Below are positions 18,641 through 26,278 of a DNA stretch of 64,000 nucleotides, piece after piece. The stretch's first letter is position 1, and the number at the start of each line of letters is the position of its first letter. Origin of the DNA: Butyrivibrio sp. (GTDB lineage: Bacteria; Bacillota; Clostridia; Lachnospirales; Lachnospiraceae); contig SVGA01000016.1 of assembly GCA_015056575.1 (NCBI GenBank), positions 20,073 through 84,072 of the forward strand, given 5' to 3'. A program made the position numbers and the translations under genes. The notes below the pieces were generated by a model, which searched no databases, was not told the DNA's origin, and worked only from the letters and a program-made list of their open reading frames with translations.

Positions 18641-19321
18641 ATGGCAAAAGGTATTTATGGAGAAGGTACTTTCTCCAAAGTGGCAAATCGTCCAAATGCT
18701 CCTATTAGATATAGGAAGCGCATTCTAGGCAAGTATGTTAGTGTCTACGGAAAATCAGAGCGAGAATGCATCAAGAAAATGAAGGAGAAAGAAGCACAGC
18801 TCCATGAGAAAGAAAAACTAATGCATCTTACTGATATCGAACAATGTGCTTTATTTAAAGATGCTGTTCTGTTCTGGCTAGAGACATACAAAAAGGGTAA
18901 GCTAAAAGGTCGCTCCTTCGATAGAAATATGCAGATATTCCATACATATATAGAGGAAATGCCAATAGGAAGGATGTCTATTGATAATATAGACTCTAAC
19001 GACATACAGTCTCTTCTAAATGAAGTAGCAGGCAGCAGATCGCAATCAACAGTGAATAAAGCTCACGGATTGCTTAATCAGTTCTTTAAACATTACTACA
19101 AGAGGGATTCCAATAATCTTACTCTTGTCTCTGATACGTTTGAAAGTGCAGATTTGCAGAGCATTGCGGTTGATTTGGGAACACAGATCAAGGCATTAGA
19201 CTTAGGTATACAGTATTTTTCTATAGCATTCCAAAAAGATGATAGTACGTTGAAAGCCATATCAAGTATTGACGACTTGAGTACACAAGAACCTAGCGAA
19301 ATTACAACTAACACATATTGA
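18641..19321 (+). CDS. Truncated tyrosine integrase: N-terminal domains only, unrelated tail
   Basis: A 226-residue protein. Residues 1-60 look like an integrase arm-type DNA-binding N-terminus (GEGTFSKVANRPNAPIRYRK ... YGKSERECIKKMKEKE). Residues about 70-160 look like the SAM-like core-binding domain (FKDAVLFWLETYKKG ... NKAHGLLNQFFKHYYKRD). The tyrosine-recombinase catalytic domain (R..HxxR..Y) is absent. After about residue 163 the sequence becomes an unrelated, acidic 60-residue tail. It therefore cannot recombine DNA and is probably a relic of an element integrated at tRNA-Trp, or a DNA-binding derivative. AAAGAGG precedes ATG 18641 by six bases. The same frame stays open back into the tRNA, but that extension is not a credible start. 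Confidence 0.75.
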   Translation: MAKGIYGEGTFSKVANRPNAPIRYRKRILGKYVSVYGKSERECIKKMKEKEAQLHEKEKLMHLTDIEQCALFKDAVLFWLETYKKGKLKGRSFDRNMQIFHTYIEEMPIGRMSIDNIDSNDIQSLLNEVAGSRSQSTVNKAHGLLNQFFKHYYKRDSNNLTLVSDTFESADLQSIAVDLGTQIKALDLGIQYFSIAFQKDDSTLKAISSIDDLSTQEPSEITTNTY

Positions 19322-19342
19322 TTCTAAATGACTATAGAGGAA

Positions 19343-19373
19343 ATGGGGCAGAGTAAATTATTCTCTGCCCCAT
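19343..19373. terminator. Hairpin terminator after the truncated integrase
   Basis: A perfect 11-bp inverted repeat (ATGGGGCAGAG / CTCTGCCCCAT) with a 9-base loop. The downstream T-run is weak (TCTTGT). It lies between the convergent integrase and Cys/His-protein genes. Confidence 0.7.
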
Positions 19374-19427
19374 TCTTGTATGCGCCTTTAATGAATTTAA
19401 TGGTTTGTAGCTAAAATTTAGAAAGTA

Positions 19428-19913
19428 TTATGGTTTACAGTTCTTACAAGGATCATATCCTTGTTTGATTATTTCATCTCGTGTACCACTTAACTCAACT
19501 TTATTCTCAGGTTTCATTTGCGCAACACTGGCGCAAGTAGGCTTGTGAAATTTTTTGGATTTGGCATTTCCTATAAATGTTATCTCGGATTTTACTGTAG
19601 ATTTATCAGATGAAGCAACCACTGAAGCTACAGATGTTGTGACACTAGAAGTAGTGCTATTTGCATCTAGAACTGGAGGCTTACATTTTGAACAAGGACG
19701 AAGTTTACTATTAACTGCTTCTTGAAGAGTAATCTCTATTTTACTTTTTTTAAGGCTTGAGCAACCATCTTTATGATAGCATTCTCCGGTTTTTGTTTTG
19801 TACACTATAGTGTCTCCACTAGCTGCATAAGCAAGCGTGGAAGGAACAAAGAAACCAAACAGCATAACAAACGAAAGTATAATTGTTACAAACCTAGTCT
19901 TTAACATTTTCAT
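19428..19913 (-). CDS. Secreted protein with two Ada-like Cys/His metal-binding motifs
   Basis: A 161-residue exported protein. A signal peptide (MKMLKTRFVTIILSFVMLFGF ... AYA) is followed by two similar modules joined by a Ser/Thr/Val linker. Module 1 has YKTKTGECYHKDGCSSL ending RPCSKCKP; module 2 has KFHKPTCAS ending YDPCKNCKP. The HxxxC ... CxxC pattern resembles the Ada-type zinc-binding module often found at the C-terminus of secreted nucleases and competence-like proteins. No catalytic domain is present, so it may be a metal- or DNA-binding secreted factor; this is inference. GAGGA about eight bases upstream supports the chosen ATG over an earlier one. Confidence 0.75.
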   Translation of the reverse strand: MKMLKTRFVTIILSFVMLFGFFVPSTLAYAASGDTIVYKTKTGECYHKDGCSSLKKSKIEITLQEAVNSKLRPCSKCKPPVLDANSTTSSVTTSVASVVASSDKSTVKSEITFIGNAKSKKFHKPTCASVAQMKPENKVELSGTRDEIIKQGYDPCKNCKP

Positions 19914-19982
19914 ATGGATATTCCTCTCTTGATTGTGCAATCATACGATGTGTAAAAAAAGCAATCTGCTCTGTGATTTATG

Positions 19983-20011
19983 ATTATATCAGAAAAAAGT
20001 AAAAATGTAAT
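19983..20011 (-). promoter_or_regulatory. Promoter of the secreted Cys/His protein
   Basis: Minus strand: ATTACA (20006-20011), a 17-bp spacer, and TATAAT (19983-19988), which is part of an extended TGATATAAT. It is 70 bases upstream of the start codon. Confidence 0.65.
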
Positions 20012-20172
20012 TAATTCAGAATAAAAAGTAGTTGAATTATTATGAATATGTCATTGTTTGTTCAAGTAAGAGGATTTTGTATTATTTTTAAAAGACAAAT
20101 TCACTATATGACGATAGAATAGAAGTATAAATATTCGGATAAGAAATTCGTTATTTGCTGTAAGGAGGCAAT

Positions 20173-20253
20173 ATGAAAATAGTAAAAACGATAGGATTTA
20201 TAGTATTGCAACGTTCAAAAAAACATAATGAGAAAGGAGATAAAAGTGTTTGA
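20173..20253 (+). CDS. Small ORF (26 residues) leading the unknown three-gene unit
   Basis: A 26-residue peptide (MKIVKTIGFIVLQRSKKHNE..., ending GDKSV) with the best ribosome site of the neighbourhood, AAGGAGG, five bases before ATG 20173. Its TGA at 20251-20253 lies inside the first codons of the next gene's likely GTG start (20246), and the next gene's ribosome site is within this ORF. That is a coupling layout: either a leader peptide controlling downstream translation or a short basic peptide with its own role. No family recognised. Confidence 0.5.
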   Translation: MKIVKTIGFIVLQRSKKHNEKGDKSV

Positions 20254-20878
20254 GTATATTTCTACGATAATGGATATTTTGATTGCTGCTATAGGCCTTT
20301 TCTTTGTGATTAGGCAAGCACGTGAAGATAGATCAATCAAGAATAAGCAGGAAGAGGAGAAAAGAATATGTCTTGAGTTAGCCTCTGAGGCTGTTAAGAT
20401 AGAGGGATTATTGACCAAAATGAAAGATGCTAAAAAACTGGTTGAAGATTATCGGCGGGGATATACTTCGGATTATTTTGCGGCTGTAAAAAAAGTCACT
20501 GTTGATTGCAAAGAGATATATGAATCCGTTCCACTAATACAGGAAGAAATCTATGAGATATACAAAAATTTGGTTAGACATGAAAGTATGTTCTCATTAT
20601 CAATTGGATTCGATAGAATTATTAATGCATGTAGAGATTGTATATATAATATGAATATTGTTAACAATTACTATTATGACGGATATATTTATCCGGAGGC
20701 ACACGATCTAATTAAAAAAATAGGATTTCATCAATCAGGAGTTGCAACAGAAGATGATAAACAGAAACTAAAGAATGTATTAATACATGTGATAGACGAA
20801 ATGGATGAAAAACTAGATCCGTTAGAAAAGGTTTACCCATTAATAATGGAGCTGAAGATAAAGTTTGAGGAAGAGTGA
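20246..20878 (+). CDS. Membrane-anchored helical protein of unknown function
   Basis: A 210-residue protein with one N-terminal transmembrane helix (about residues 7-24, DILIAAIGLFFVI), then a mostly helical, charged cytoplasmic part (RQAREDRSIKNKQEEEKR onward) likely to form coiled coils. I do not recognise the family. The start is chosen at GTG 20246, with AGGAG five to seven bases upstream; an in-frame ATG at 20228 has no ribosome site but cannot be excluded. The stop overlaps the next gene's GTG (GTGA at 20875-20878). It forms a tightly overlapping unit with the preceding small ORF and the following zinc-ribbon gene, in AT-rich DNA near tRNA-Trp. Confidence 0.65.
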   Translation: MFEYISTIMDILIAAIGLFFVIRQAREDRSIKNKQEEEKRICLELASEAVKIEGLLTKMKDAKKLVEDYRRGYTSDYFAAVKKVTVDCKEIYESVPLIQEEIYEIYKNLVRHESMFSLSIGFDRIINACRDCIYNMNIVNNYYYDGYIYPEAHDLIKKIGFHQSGVATEDDKQKLKNVLIHVIDEMDEKLDPLEKVYPLIMELKIKFEEE

Positions 20879-21288
20879 TTACTGAACTTTGGGTTAACTG
20901 TATTATTTCTGTAAAGGAGACAACTAATCATGTTAATATCGATGCTGAAAAACAGCTCACGATTAATATGACTGAGATGGAAGAATTAGACAAAACGGAT
21001 GTTTCGAGTATTGATTATAACAAGGTTCCGGGTATAAAAGCATCTGGCTATGTGCATACAAAATATCAAACTGATATGCCAATAAGTAAAAGTGTTTACA
21101 ATGCAAACAGCAATCACAGTCAAGAACAATCAAAAGCAAATAAAAAGCCAGTAGTAACATGTAAATATTGTGGCTCAAACGATTGTCACAAGCCATATGC
21201 CCAAACCCTCAGAACTATGTTGTTTGGATTGCAAAATCCTAGTTTGGGTAAAGAATGGTATTGTCGAAATTGTGGAAGTTACTTCTGA
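20875..21288 (+). CDS. Unknown protein with a C-terminal zinc ribbon
   Basis: A 137-residue protein. The first 85 residues are unrecognised and polar. The last 45 form a clear zinc-ribbon-like module with two knuckles, CKYCGSNDCHKPYAQ and WYCRNCGSYF. It starts with GTG 20875, overlapping the previous stop by a GTGA junction, with GAGGAAG just upstream. Translational coupling implies joint function with the membrane-anchored protein. The zinc ribbon could bind nucleic acid or a protein partner; nothing more can be claimed. Confidence 0.65.
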   Translation: MITELWVNCIISVKETTNHVNIDAEKQLTINMTEMEELDKTDVSSIDYNKVPGIKASGYVHTKYQTDMPISKSVYNANSNHSQEQSKANKKPVVTCKYCGSNDCHKPYAQTLRTMLFGLQNPSLGKEWYCRNCGSYF

Positions 21289-21375
21289 ATACTAAAGCGT
21301 TTTCAAATACGTGTCTTCCCACGAATGAGTCTATCCAAATATTTTTTTCTTTCAATAATCTTCATACAGGTCCCA

Positions 21376-21459
21376 CTTTCAAAACTTCAATTTCTTTTCA
21401 CTTTTGAAAGCGTTGTATCATTCACTTTCAAAACTTACATTATTTTTCTTTTTTGAAAG
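21376..21459. repeat. Two copies of a 35-bp inverted repeat, 49 bp apart
   Basis: CTTTCAAAA at 21376-21384 pairs with TTTTGAAAG at 21402-21410, and the same pair recurs at 21425-21433 and 21451-21459. Both arms shift by exactly 49 bp, so the whole palindrome was duplicated. The internal sequences differ more than the arms. Confidence 0.8.
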
Positions 21460-21716
21460 CAAACAAAAAGCAGCTACCTCGATTGAGATAACTGCTATGT
21501 AACGTTCAATATTCAATTAGGTCGAAAAATTTGAATTATCATAGAATACTCATATTTACAGAAAAAAATTCAAACTCTCCGTTCTTGATATATGCCCTGA
21601 TTTAGTGAAGTGGGAGAGGGACTTCTAAAGTGCGCAAGAGATGATGGCAGACTTTTTTAATCACAGATGGAAGCATCGTTCCAAAATAAATGTTTTGAAC
21701 TTTTCAAACAGCAAAA

Positions 21717-21756
21717 GAGCCTCGGGGTCGACAGACCCTGAGGCTCGTATTTTTTA
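21717..21756. terminator. Strong bidirectional terminator
   Basis: A 13-bp stem (21717-21729 with 21734-21746, one mismatch or wobble) with loop GACA. A T-run follows on the plus strand (21750-21756), and TTTT follows on the minus strand. It lies beyond the stop codon of the alcohol dehydrogenase gene. Confidence 0.85.
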
Positions 21757-21815
21757 TGTGTATTTCAATTTCAATCGGAAACCACGCAATCAATCTTGCC
21801 GGGTCTCTGATTGCA

Positions 21816-22964
21816 TCATGCCATCAGCATGCGGAACATCTCGATAACCTGTTCCTTGGTTGCCTCTCTGGGATTGCCGGGATAGCAGGCGTCGTTAAGA
21901 GCATCTGTTGCCAGAACATCCAGATCTTCTTCTTTGATCTTATCAAGAGTCTTCGGAATTCCAACGTCCTCTGAAAGCTTCTTAACTGCGTTGATGGCTG
22001 CATCTCTGTACTCATCCTGAGTCATGTCATCTACGCCTTCAACGCCCATAGCTCTTGCAACTTCTCTAAGTCTCTCGCCTGTGTACTCGCGGTTGAACTC
22101 CATGGAGATAGGAAGGAACATAGCACATGCTACACCGTGAGGTGTGTCATAGTGAGCTGAAAGTGTGTGAGCCATTGCATGGTCGATTCCAAGTCCTACG
22201 TTTGAGAATCCCATTCCTGCGATATACTGGCCAAGAGCCATTCCCTCTCTGCCTTCCTTGGTGTTCTCAACAGCGCCGCGAAGGTTCTTGGAGATAAGTC
22301 TTATTGCCTCGAGATGGAACATATCTGTCATCTCCCAGGCAGCTTTAGTGGTATATCCCTCGATAGCGTGTGTAAGAGCATCCATACCTGTAGCGGCTGT
22401 AAGTCCCTTGGGCATTGAGGACATCATGTCGGGGTCAACGATAGCAACGAAAGGCATATCGTGTGTATCAACGCAAACGAACTTTCTTTCTTTTTCAACA
22501 TCGGTGATAACGTAGTTGATGGTAACCTCTGCAGCTGTTCCTGCTGTTGTGGGAACTGCGATGATAGGAACGCAGGGGTTCTTGGTGGGTGCAACACCCT
22601 CAAGTGAGCGAACATCAGCAAACTCAGGGTTTGTGATGATGATACCGATGGCCTTTGAAGTATCCATGGAAGATCCGCCGCCTACGGCGATGATGCAGTC
22701 AGCACCTGACTTCTTGAAAGCTTCTACACCGTTCTTAACATTCTCTATTGTAGGATTGGGCTTGATATCAGAATAAATCTCATAAGCTATGCCTGCCTTA
22801 TCGAGAAGGTCTGTAACCTTAGCTGTTACGCCGAACTTGATAAGGTCGGGATCTGATGCAACAAATGCCTTCTTGAAGCCGTTGTTGTTGAACTCATTAA
22901 CAACTTCAGCGACAGCGCCTGCACCATGATAAGATGTTCCGTTCAGTGAAATTCTGTTTGCCAT
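21816..22964 (-). CDS. Iron-containing (group III) alcohol dehydrogenase
   Basis: A 382-residue NAD(P)-dependent alcohol dehydrogenase, the usual family length. Such enzymes reduce aldehydes (acetaldehyde, lactaldehyde, butyraldehyde) in fermentation. The cofactor motif VGGGSSMDTSKAIG and the metal-binding His region (HAIEGYTT, IDHAMAHTLSAHYDTPHG) are intact. The start MANRISLNG is chosen because GGAGGG lies seven bases upstream; a TTG five codons earlier is unlikely. A TetR regulator lies upstream on the same strand, about 170 bases away, and may control it. The exact substrate cannot be read from sequence. Confidence 0.93.
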   Translation of the reverse strand: MANRISLNGTSYHGAGAVAEVVNEFNNNGFKKAFVASDPDLIKFGVTAKVTDLLDKAGIAYEIYSDIKPNPTIENVKNGVEAFKKSGADCIIAVGGGSSMDTSKAIGIIITNPEFADVRSLEGVAPTKNPCVPIIAVPTTAGTAAEVTINYVITDVEKERKFVCVDTHDMPFVAIVDPDMMSSMPKGLTAATGMDALTHAIEGYTTKAAWEMTDMFHLEAIRLISKNLRGAVENTKEGREGMALGQYIAGMGFSNVGLGIDHAMAHTLSAHYDTPHGVACAMFLPISMEFNREYTGERLREVARAMGVEGVDDMTQDEYRDAAINAVKKLSEDVGIPKTLDKIKEEDLDVLATDALNDACYPGNPREATKEQVIEMFRMLMA

Positions 22965-23135
22965 TTTTTCTCCCTCCAATTAAATATACGTTATGTTACA
23001 CGGATTTTTTGAATCCACATAGAGCATAGCATTTTAGGGAGTTTAGGGTAAGTTACACTTTACAGGATTTGTTCCATGGAAAAGAAAATCTGTCGTCGCC
23101 GGGGACCAAAAAGTACTCGAAATATGACGCACTTA

Positions 23136-23711
23136 TCAGATCAGCCCCATTGCCTTGTATTCCTTTTCCAGCATCTTGGGCATGGCTGCAATCATAAGAT
23201 CCGCCAGTTCTTCTTCCGTTTCCTTCATGCCCTTAAGAACCCATTGAACTGTCATATATATTGAGGACTGGCAGTACATCTCCAGTACCTTCCTTGTCTT
23301 CTTATCGGGAAGCCGACCGGTCTTTTCCCTTATGAGCTTGCAATAGAACTCAAAGATCATAAAGAAGTCATGTTCCTTCAGATTATTTTGATCATCCACT
23401 TTAAAGGCTGCCTGAAAGAATACCCGCTCTTCCTTGATGTACCTGAACTTCTTTATCAGGCCCTCCCTCAGGGTCCTGCCACTTCCCAGCTCGTTAAAAG
23501 AGATTTCAAGAAGTCTGTCGAAGTACCAGTTTATCAGATCGTATTTGTCGATGAAATTCCTGTAGAAGGTCTGTCTTGATACGCCGCATTGCTGCACTAT
23601 CTGTCTGACTGTGATGTTCTCGACAGACGTGGTTTTCATGCATTCCTTCACAGCCTCCGCCAGCTTGTATTTGGTGGCGTCGGCCGTAGTTTCTTTTCCC
23701 CTGTTATTCAT
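23136..23711 (-). CDS. TetR/AcrR-family transcriptional regulator
   Basis: A 191-residue regulator. The N-terminal helix-turn-helix is clear (about residues 32-62: ITVRQIVQQCGVSRQTFYRNF, DKYDLINWYF), followed by an all-helical ligand-binding domain of the TetR_C_7/8 type seen in Firmicute regulators of dihydroxyacetone or alcohol metabolism genes. It lies upstream of the iron alcohol dehydrogenase on the same strand and divergent from the DUF1622 gene, so either could be its target. Adjacent palindromes in the divergent gap (23827-23852) could be its operator. Ligand unknown. Confidence 0.9.
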   Translation of the reverse strand: MNNRGKETTADATKYKLAEAVKECMKTTSVENITVRQIVQQCGVSRQTFYRNFIDKYDLINWYFDRLLEISFNELGSGRTLREGLIKKFRYIKEERVFFQAAFKVDDQNNLKEHDFFMIFEFYCKLIREKTGRLPDKKTRKVLEMYCQSSIYMTVQWVLKGMKETEEELADLMIAAMPKMLEKEYKAMGLI

Positions 23712-23826
23712 ACACTTCTCCTATGATTGTTTCGGAACCGGCTATATGACGCTCCGAAATGCACCAAGACCATGCATTCACCCGATGGTTGCACGGTTTT
23801 AAAGCATTTTTGCAATTGCACATCGC

Positions 23827-23852
23827 TATAAACGGTTTATAACTAATATTAG
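23827..23852. promoter_or_regulatory. Adjacent palindromes, candidate operator of the divergent TetR gene
   Basis: TATAAACGGTTTATA (23827-23841) and CTAATATTAG (23843-23852) are both perfect palindromes, one base apart, in the gap between the TetR gene and the divergent DUF1622 gene. Operator function is inference. Confidence 0.4.
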
Positions 23853-23976
23853 AGTAAAATAAACCAATAATAAAGCTTTTTTAATGAATCAAAAACATCA
23901 ATCTGCGCCGAAGTTGATTTCAAAAATGCTCAGGTTGTATAATGAATTCAGGAAACCACACACAAGGAGACGGTTT

Positions 23977-24324
23977 ATGGAACAGGTATATCTTTCTGCG
24001 GAAACCATATTGCGCTATGTTGTTGAATTCTCCACGCTCCTGCTGGAATTCTTCGGAATATGCATCCTTGTGTTTACCGGCGTTAAGAGCTTTGTCTTGT
24101 GGATCAAAAAAAGCGAAGCCATAAGACTTGAACTTGCCCAGGGAATAGCCCTTGCGCTGGAGTTCAAGCTTGGCGGCGAGGTCCTTAGAACAGTCGTAGT
24201 CAGAGACTGGGCAGAGCTGGGAATCCTTGGAGCCATAATAACACTTCGTGCAATACTCACATTCCTTATTCACTGGGAGATCCAGAACGAGAAAAAGGAG
24301 CTACAGGAACCGGGTAAGGAATAG
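23977..24324 (+). CDS. DUF1622 family membrane protein
   Basis: A 115-residue integral membrane protein with about two to three transmembrane helices (STLLLEFFGICILVFTGVKSF; LGILGAIITLRAILTFLI). The central cytoplasmic loop RLELAQGIALALEFKLGGEV is diagnostic of DUF1622. The family's function is unknown. ATG 23977 is chosen since AAGGAGAC lies upstream at good spacing; an upstream in-frame ATG at 23884 would add a 31-residue basic, non-homologous leader. It is divergent from a TetR gene that may regulate it. Confidence 0.85.
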   Translation: MEQVYLSAETILRYVVEFSTLLLEFFGICILVFTGVKSFVLWIKKSEAIRLELAQGIALALEFKLGGEVLRTVVVRDWAELGILGAIITLRAILTFLIHWEIQNEKKELQEPGKE

Positions 24325-24385
24325 TGTATCAGTCAAGTGGTATTGAGAGACCTGGGTCAAAATATTTGTGATGGGAAGATGAAAG

Positions 24386-24415
24386 CAGCCCCTGCTATTT
24401 CAATAGCAGGGGCTG
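24386..24415. terminator. Bidirectional hairpin terminator
   Basis: A perfect 14-bp inverted repeat (CAGCCCCTGCTATT / AATAGCAGGGGCTG) with a 2-base loop between convergent genes. The T-runs are weak on both sides. Confidence 0.75.
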
Positions 24416-24463
24416 TATATTATAGTGGTATCTTATTGCAGTATGTACAGGTTTTGGCCTATA

Positions 24464-25956
24464 TCAATCGATGATGGTAAATCCAAGAATAGCTGCAAGT
24501 CTTAAGAATCCGCAGTATCCATTCTCGTCAAGCAGTGTCTGAACATCATAACCTGCAGGAATAACTACTTTCTTCTTAAAGCCATCATGCTTGAATACGA
24601 TTACATAAGAAACGTCATTGCGCTCAGCCATGGCCTCAATGATATTCTTGTCAAAAGTAGCTACTTCGTTTGTTTCAATAACTGCTACACCCTGTGAAGG
24701 TACAGACTGTACAGTATTTCTGATTGTTTCCACATACTGAGCAGGTGTAACCTTGGAAAGTTCAATATTTACACTCTTTGTAACTGCTTCGGCATTTCCG
24801 AGCTCAGTTGTAGGAAGTGCTTCACCTGCCTCTGTGGTGATGATATTGATACCTTCGTTACTGATCTCTTCTTCAACCATCTGAGCAACTTCTTCAATAG
24901 TTACGCTGGGGTTAGATGCCTTAATAAGCTGCCATAATGCATAAAGCTTAAGGTCGCTGCCAAGCATACCTAAGTCAATTGTTTCACCGCCTTTATACTT
25001 GGCAGATTTTGCATCTTCTGATAAGCCCCATCCTGCAAATTTATAGCCTTCTTTTGTCATTTCGCCGGCGTTCTTTTTGATGACGATTTTCTTTGTTGTT
25101 CCATTAACAACAGTTGTACCGGCTATTACTCCTTCACCTGTGTTGGGATCGTATGAAATCTGATTAAGCTCGATATTACCGATTTTGAATACAGCGGTTT
25201 TGGTTACAGTTTTATTACTATCTTCTGTGCCCAGATCAACTGTCCATGAATATGCAAGAGCGCTGTCGCGTCCCTGCATTTCAGCAGCACTTCTGTCTTT
25301 GTTATCAAATACATGAGTACGGTAGCCGTTATATTCACCATACCAAATACCGTCAAATGATTCACCCTCAGTAGGCAGTAAAGTAAATGCTTTTCCGGTG
25401 TTATCATCCAACATATAGATTCCGGCGCCTTCATTAAGGAAGCCAATCTGTGCACGATCATTATTATTGATATTTGCATCGGCAGCTGATCCTACTTTAT
25501 ATCCTTCAACTGCAGAGTTTGAATTATTAGTTACTTTATATGTAACCTTGACTTCATCACCGTTTTTTTCATAAGAAATAGTAGTCTGAATATTATCTGT
25601 AGTTGTGTAGGGGTATTGAATGCAAAATCGCTCTCGCCATCTATTGTTGGACTATTGGAGTCGGAAGGAGCCGTTCCCTGATATGTTAAGTATCCGGAAC
25701 CGCATGTCGAATTAATTTTGTTAGTTCCCTCCATACCATATACTTCAAATCCATTCTTTTTGGCTTCAGCATCTGCAGTTATCACAGGATCTGTCGAGGC
25801 TGTAGACTGAGATTCGGGATTAGTTGATACTATCGTCTGAGATTCAGGAGTAGATTCTATAGGCTCTCCCTCATTGGCAAATGCTACAACCGGTGCCTGC
25901 ACCATCATAGCAACACTCATTCCTAATGCTAAAACTGATCTGTACTTAAAATTCAT
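24464..25956 (-). pseudogene. Secreted repeat-domain protein gene, interrupted by a single-base frameshift
   Basis: Two reading frames form one gene. The first (25956 down to about 25613) encodes a signal peptide (MNFKYRSVLALGMSVAMM ... VVAFA), a Ser/Thr/Pro linker and the start of a beta domain ending ESDFAFNTP. The second continues as YTTTDNIQTTISYEKNGDEV, then an InlB-type repeat (GYKFAGWGLSED ... LKLYALWQ) and an unknown C-terminal domain. The frames join at a run of four G on the plus strand (25610-25613). One extra base there would restore a 497-residue protein without a gap. AAGGAGG before ATG 25956 supports the start. It may be a real mutation, phase variation or a sequencing error. 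Probably a cell-surface protein. Confidence 0.8.
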
Positions 25957-26278
25957 AAAAGACCTCCTTTTCATTGGGCAGGAGCACAACCGGTTTTATG
26001 CTCCATGACCTTTTGCACATCGCAACTCCGTTTGCAATGTAAGTTTCAAATCACATTTATAAGGATACTCCCCCATGTATTACATAATCATTACAAAAAA
26101 GGCCTTGTTTCTGTTAAGTTCATAAACATTGTTAATAAACTGTAAAGGAAAAATAGTAGTTTTCTAAAAGGGGATAAGAGGAGGCTTTTGAGGACAGCAC
26201 ACCTGTCACGTTAAGATGATATAATATAGGTAACACTTAAGTTAGGTAATGAGATTTCAGGATAGGAAGGTACACTGA
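25957..26278. other. Divergent intergenic region
   Basis: There is no gene in these 322 bases. On the minus side the secreted-protein leader contains an inverted repeat (GGAGCA at 25981-25986 with TGCTCC at 25999-26004). On the plus side an extended -10 promoter precedes the MgtC gene. The remainder is AT-rich with no further structure that I can support. Confidence 0.5.
26217..26225 (+). promoter_or_regulatory. Extended -10 promoter of the mgtC-like gene
   Basis: TGATATAAT, a perfect extended -10, 54 bases upstream of ATG 26279. No convincing -35 is present, as expected for this promoter class. Confidence 0.6.

Larger units (their letters stand above)
21289..21815. other. Gene-free AT-rich stretch with inverted repeats
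   Basis: No supportable gene was found in these 527 bases. They hold a duplicated inverted repeat (21376-21459), a looser inverted pair (TTTGAATT ... AATTCAAA) near 21530-21577, and the terminator at 21717-21756. Base composition is far more AT-rich than the following alcohol dehydrogenase gene, so the accessory island probably ends here. Confidence 0.6.

Noticed and set aside
18485..21815. A second copy of the tRNA-Trp 3' end as attR
   Set aside because: I scanned for TTCGAATCC and TTCCCCT downstream to 21815 and found no convincing copy, so element borders cannot be set.
22965..23135. GTTACAC repeats (22995 and 23052) as a TetR operator
   Set aside because: Only two 7-base direct copies 57 bp apart; too weak to claim.
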